The notes under the pieces are model-generated. The model saw nothing but the letters and a program-made list of their open reading frames with translations, was not told the DNA's origin and did no database searches. Below, one piece after another: positions 4,425 to 7,023 of a DNA stretch of 7,023 bases. The position numbers and the translations under genes are program-made. Every line of letters starts with the position of its first letter. The stretch's first letter is position 1. The DNA comes from DASZZY01 sp036260395 (lineage in GTDB: Bacteria > Actinomycetota > UBA4738 > CALAEC01): contig DASZZY010000010.1 in NCBI GenBank assembly GCA_036260395.1, positions 1 to 7,023 of the forward strand. The letters run 5' to 3'.

Positions 4425-5564
4425 GTGGCAACCTCGGCGGACAAGACGCAATGGCGCGACCTGCACAACGAGGTCGTCGCCACCGGCCTGTGCACGGGCT
4501 GCTCGGCGTGCGTGGTGGTGTGCCCGTTCCACGTGCTGGGCTACGAGGACGACAAGCCGTTCCAGCTCGAGGACAACGCGCCCGACGCCTGCACCCACGG
4601 CGACCGCGGCTGTGACATCTGCACCCGGGCGTGCCCCCGGTTCCGGGACTGGGAGCCGGAGATCGAGCAGCTGTTCTTCGGCCGGACGCGGCTCCCCGAG
4701 GAGATCATCGGCGTGTTCCGGGACGTCCGCCTGGCCCGGGCCACCGACCCCATGTCGCTGGCCCACGGCCAGGACGGCGGCGTCGTCTCCGCGCTGCTGA
4801 TCTGGGGGCTGGCGAACGGCGATATCGACGGGGCGCTGACCAGCCGCCTGTCCGACGAGCGGCCGTGGGACGCCGAGCCCGCCGTGGTCACCACCGCCGA
4901 GGAGGTGCTGGCCACCGCCGGCAGCCGCTACACCTACTCGGCGAACCCGCTGGCGCTGACCAAGGCCATGGAGATGGGCCTGAAGCAGGTGGCGCTCGTC
5001 GGGATGAGTTGCCAGGCCTCGGTGACCGGGGCGCTGGAGGCCCGCCGCCTCAACAAGTACCGCCGACGGATCGCCTGGACGCTCGGCCTCCTGTGCTCGA
5101 AGACGTTCACGTACGAGGGCGTCATGGAGGAGATCGCCCAGCGCCGGCTGGGGCTCGAGCTCGACGACATCGCCCGCGTGAACGTCAAGGGGAAGCTCCT
5201 CTTCTACACGCGCGACGGCGAGGAGCACCAGTACTCGCTGAAGGAGGCCCACGAGTTCACCCGGCCGGGGTGCCTGAAGTGCCCCGACTTCGCGGCCGAG
5301 CACGCGGACATCTCCTTCGGCGGGCTGGGACAGACCGAGGGATGGACGCTGACGGTCATCCGGACCGAGCTGGGCGAGGACATCTGGCGGCGCGCGCTGG
5401 AGGCCGGCGTGGTCGAGGACCGGCCGGCGGCCGAGGACCCCGCGGCCGTGGCGCTGATGGAGAAGCTCGCCCGCAAGCAGCGGAAGCGGTGGCCGACCGA
5501 GGACATCGCGGCCGAGCACACCGCGCCGGGCGCCCTTCCCCAGAACGGCGACCGTCCGGCCTGA
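4425..5564 (+). CDS. Coenzyme F420 hydrogenase/dehydrogenase beta subunit-family (FrhB-like) iron-sulfur flavoprotein
   Basis: The 379-residue cytoplasmic protein opens with a two-cluster ferredoxin module. Cys23, 26, 29 and 33 (CTGCSACVVVCP) and Cys56, 63, 66 and 70 (CDICTRACP) should each bind a [4Fe-4S] cluster, probably with the usual exchange between sets. The FrhB domain follows: GQDGGVVSALLIWGLANG (115-132), SRYTYSANPL (167-176), GMSCQASV (193-200), LLCSKTF (222-228) and CLKCPDFAAEHADISFGGLG (283-302). Family members use flavin to pass hydride or electrons between F420 and Fe-S clusters (Frh, Fdh, Fpo subunits); the same fold occurs in 7-hydroxymethyl chlorophyll a reductase. No large hydrogenase or dehydrogenase subunit lies nearby, so the partner and substrate are open. 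The GTG start is chosen because of the TATACT box 7 nt upstream and the absence of an ATG before the ferredoxin module; an in-frame TTG at 4392 would precede the promoter box. The stop lies 4 nt before the aldo/keto reductase gene. Confidence 0.93.
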   Translation: MATSADKTQWRDLHNEVVATGLCTGCSACVVVCPFHVLGYEDDKPFQLEDNAPDACTHGDRGCDICTRACPRFRDWEPEIEQLFFGRTRLPEEIIGVFRDVRLARATDPMSLAHGQDGGVVSALLIWGLANGDIDGALTSRLSDERPWDAEPAVVTTAEEVLATAGSRYTYSANPLALTKAMEMGLKQVALVGMSCQASVTGALEARRLNKYRRRIAWTLGLLCSKTFTYEGVMEEIAQRRLGLELDDIARVNVKGKLLFYTRDGEEHQYSLKEAHEFTRPGCLKCPDFAAEHADISFGGLGQTEGWTLTVIRTELGEDIWRRALEAGVVEDRPAAEDPAAVALMEKLARKQRKRWPTEDIAAEHTAPGALPQNGDRPA

Positions 5565-5568
5565 CCCC

Positions 5569-6633
5569 ATGGAGTACCGGCTCCTCGGGCGAACCGGCGT
5601 CCGGGTGAGCGCCCACTGCCTGGGGGCCATGATGTTCGGCCCGATGGGCAACGAGGACGCCGACGAGTGCGTCCGCATCATCCACGCCGCGCTGGACACC
5701 GGCATCAACTTCGTCGACACCGCGGACGTCTACTCCCGCGGCGTGTCGGAGGAGATCGTCGGCCGGGCGCTCCGCGGCCGGCGCGACGACGTGGTCCTGG
5801 CGACGAAGGTCCACGGGCGGATGGGCCGGGGGCCGAACCAGGCGGGGAACTCGCGGCTGTGGATCTTCCGAGAGGTCGAGGCCAGTCTGCGCCGGCTGGG
5901 GACCGACCACATCGACCTCTACCAGCTCCACCGGCCGGACGCCGACACCGAGCTCCAGGACACTCTCGAGGCCATGGGGGATCTCGTCCGCCAGGGGAAG
6001 GTCCGGTACGTCGGCACCTCGGCCTTCCCGGCGTGGCACCTCGTGGAGGCCCACTGGGTCGCCGAGCGGCGCGGCCTGCCGCGGCCAGCCTGCGAGCAGT
6101 CGCCGTACTCGATCTTCGTCCGGGCCGCGGAGCGCGACGTGTTCCCGGTGGCCCGCCGCTACGGGATGGGCGTGATCACCTACAGCCCGCTCTCCAGCGG
6201 ATGGCTCTCCGGGAAGTACCGCCGAGGACAGGAGCCGCCGCCCGACTCCCGCATGGCCCGGTCCTCTCGGATGGGCGGGCGGTTCGGGACCCGCTTCGAC
6301 CCCGCGCGGCCGGAGACCGACCGGCGGTACGACCTCGTCGAGCGGCTCGGGGCGGTCGCCGACAAGGCGGGCGTGTCGCTCCCCCACTTGGCGGTGGCCT
6401 TCACGCTGGCCCACCCGGCCGTCACCTCGGCCATCATCGGCCCGCGGACCATGGACCAGCTCCAGGACCTGCTGGCCGGCGCCGACGTCCGGCTGGACGC
6501 CGAGGTACTGGACGCCATCGACGAGGTGGTTCAGCCCGGCACGCTGATCGACGAGGCGGACCGGCCGTGGGAGGGGCCGTGGATGGCCCCGGCGGGACGC
6601 CGGCGAGCGGTCGTGCCAGCCGACCGGCGCTAG
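5569..6633 (+). CDS. Aldo/keto reductase
   Basis: The 354-residue product is a full-length NADP(H)-dependent (beta/alpha)8-barrel aldo/keto reductase. It opens with MEYRLLGRTGVRVS (1-14). The catalytic tetrad is visible: Asp50 and Tyr55 in FVDTADVYS, Lys80 in LATKVHG, and His121 in DLYQLHRPD. GKVRYVGTSAFPAWHL, EQSPYSIF, YSPLSSGWLSGKYRRG and AIIGPRTMDQL are the usual substrate-loop and cofactor-binding blocks. A 20-25-residue Arg/Pro-rich tail after WEGPWMAP is extra. The ATG lies 4 nt behind the FrhB-like stop with no clear ribosome binding site, so translation probably depends on coupling. The pairing suggests a shared redox job, but the carbonyl substrate cannot be deduced, and true F420 use by this enzyme is not implied by its family. 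The stop (TAG 6631-6633) interlocks with the TreY stop on the other strand. Confidence 0.95.
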   Translation: MEYRLLGRTGVRVSAHCLGAMMFGPMGNEDADECVRIIHAALDTGINFVDTADVYSRGVSEEIVGRALRGRRDDVVLATKVHGRMGRGPNQAGNSRLWIFREVEASLRRLGTDHIDLYQLHRPDADTELQDTLEAMGDLVRQGKVRYVGTSAFPAWHLVEAHWVAERRGLPRPACEQSPYSIFVRAAERDVFPVARRYGMGVITYSPLSSGWLSGKYRRGQEPPPDSRMARSSRMGGRFGTRFDPARPETDRRYDLVERLGAVADKAGVSLPHLAVAFTLAHPAVTSAIIGPRTMDQLQDLLAGADVRLDAEVLDAIDEVVQPGTLIDEADRPWEGPWMAPAGRRRAVVPADRR

Positions 6634-7023
6634 GCCCGGACCACCACCGCCACCGGAAGGTCCGTCAGCAGGTCGCCCACCGGCACGCGCCCGGCGGCGT
6701 CCGCCTCGACCGCCGAGCCGGTGAACGCGTCCCTCCACGAGGACGGAGTGTCCGCCGGGAGGCGGACGGCGGTGTCTCCCCAGACCTCCGCGCGGAGCGG
6801 CCAGCGGCCTCGAGCCAGGCGAGTGGTGAGCCTGGGGACGACCGTGACCGCCCAGTCGTCGCCCAGGCGCCGGGCGAACGCAATCGCGTGCCGCGCATGG
6901 TCCCCCTCCGTGGCCAGCGGCAGGTAGTCGCCGTCGCGGAGCGCTCCGCTCTCGCCGCGCAGGCGCAGGCCCGACGCGGTCACGAACAGCTTCAACCGGC
7001 CGTCCGTCCAGCGATCCAGCAGG
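6630..7023 (-). CDS. treY: Maltooligosyltrehalose synthase (TreY), C-terminal fragment
   Basis: The minus strand is open from the window edge to TAG at 6630-6632 and encodes about the last 130 residues. It begins LLDRWTDGRLKLFVT and continues with LRDGDYLPLATEGDHARHAI, AFARRLGDDWAVTVVPRLTT, WGDTAVRLP and WRDAFTG. This is the order of blocks at the end of TreY, a glycoside hydrolase family 13 enzyme. TreY turns the reducing-end alpha-1,4 bond of maltodextrins into the alpha,alpha-1,1 bond of a maltooligosyltrehalose, which TreZ then cuts to give trehalose. The catalytic barrel lies outside the window. A treZ or treX neighbour is expected beyond 7023 on the minus strand. The gene is convergent with the aldo/keto reductase gene, with a 4-nt overlap. 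Confidence 0.88.
   Translation of the reverse strand, partial: LLDRWTDGRLKLFVTASGLRLRGESGALRDGDYLPLATEGDHARHAIAFARRLGDDWAVTVVPRLTTRLARGRWPLRAEVWGDTAVRLPADTPSSWRDAFTGSAVEADAAGRVPVGDLLTDLPVAVVVRA

Noticed and set aside
4631..5608. 325-codon plus-strand frame inside the FrhB-like gene
   Set aside because: It is the +1 shadow of a recognised gene with an Arg/Gly/Pro-rich product and no motif.
3846..5720. 624-codon open frame on the minus strand opposite the FrhB-like gene
   Set aside because: Its product is a Gly/Arg/Pro/Ala/Val-rich low-complexity chain without a recognisable domain. It runs over the cupredoxin gene in the wrong frame and across the divergent promoter, while the plus strand carries a clear two-cluster FrhB protein. 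Typical high-GC antisense frame.
5356..6738. 460-codon open frame on the minus strand opposite the aldo/keto reductase
   Set aside because: It overlaps both the aldo/keto reductase and the end of TreY, shows no domain, and reads as composition-driven sequence. The aldo/keto reductase on the other strand has its full catalytic tetrad.
1..7023. CRISPR arrays, tRNA or rRNA genes, insertion sequences, attachment sites
   Set aside because: No regularly spaced repeat, no cloverleaf-like or CCA-ended segment, no transposase or integrase frame and no terminal inverted repeats were seen on either strand.

Overview
The window is high-GC DNA with GTG and leaderless-type starts, an F420-linked FrhB-family flavoprotein, several lipoproteins, a strand-coupled ECF sigma factor gene and the end of a maltooligosyltrehalose synthase gene. 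Together these point to an actinobacterium (Actinomycetota), perhaps an uncultured or deep-branching lineage. The class cannot be fixed from this sequence. Most strong ribosome binding sites have the AGGAGG/GGAGG form.

Layout. Bases 1-129 (+) hold the last 42 codons of an A-type iron-sulfur carrier (ErpA/SufA/HesB family). From 126 to 4318 every gene lies on the minus strand, and nearly all products are exported or membrane-linked. In transcription order these are a cupredoxin lipoprotein (4318-3884), a 51-residue lipoprotein (3849-3694), a secreted metzincin-like protein with an altered zinc motif (3557-3006), an ECF sigma factor (2905-2327), a membrane protein in the anti-sigma position (2330-1593), a frameshifted pseudogene (about 1480-867) and an intact lipoprotein (788-126). 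The last three share one extracytoplasmic domain, so they form a tandem paralogous series with one broken member. From 4425 to 6633 (+) lies a two-gene operon: a 2x[4Fe-4S] FrhB-family coenzyme F420 oxidoreductase and, 4 nt later, an aldo/keto reductase. Bases 6630-7023 (-) are the C-terminal end of maltooligosyltrehalose synthase (TreY).

How it may work. The best candidate for an undescribed system is the sigma / anti-sigma-like / paralogous lipoprotein cluster. A sigma factor is translationally coupled to a single-pass membrane protein with no recognisable zinc anti-sigma motif. The outer domain of that membrane protein is repeated as a free lipoprotein (and a decayed copy) immediately downstream. 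This could be a surface-sensing switch with a detached copy of the sensor domain, but that is inference. The FrhB-aldo/keto reductase pair is probably a redox operon whose substrate cannot be read from sequence. Both outer gene pairs (iron-sulfur carrier/lipoprotein and aldo-keto reductase/TreY) are convergent and overlap by the same 4-nt CTAG, which serves as a TAG stop on each strand.
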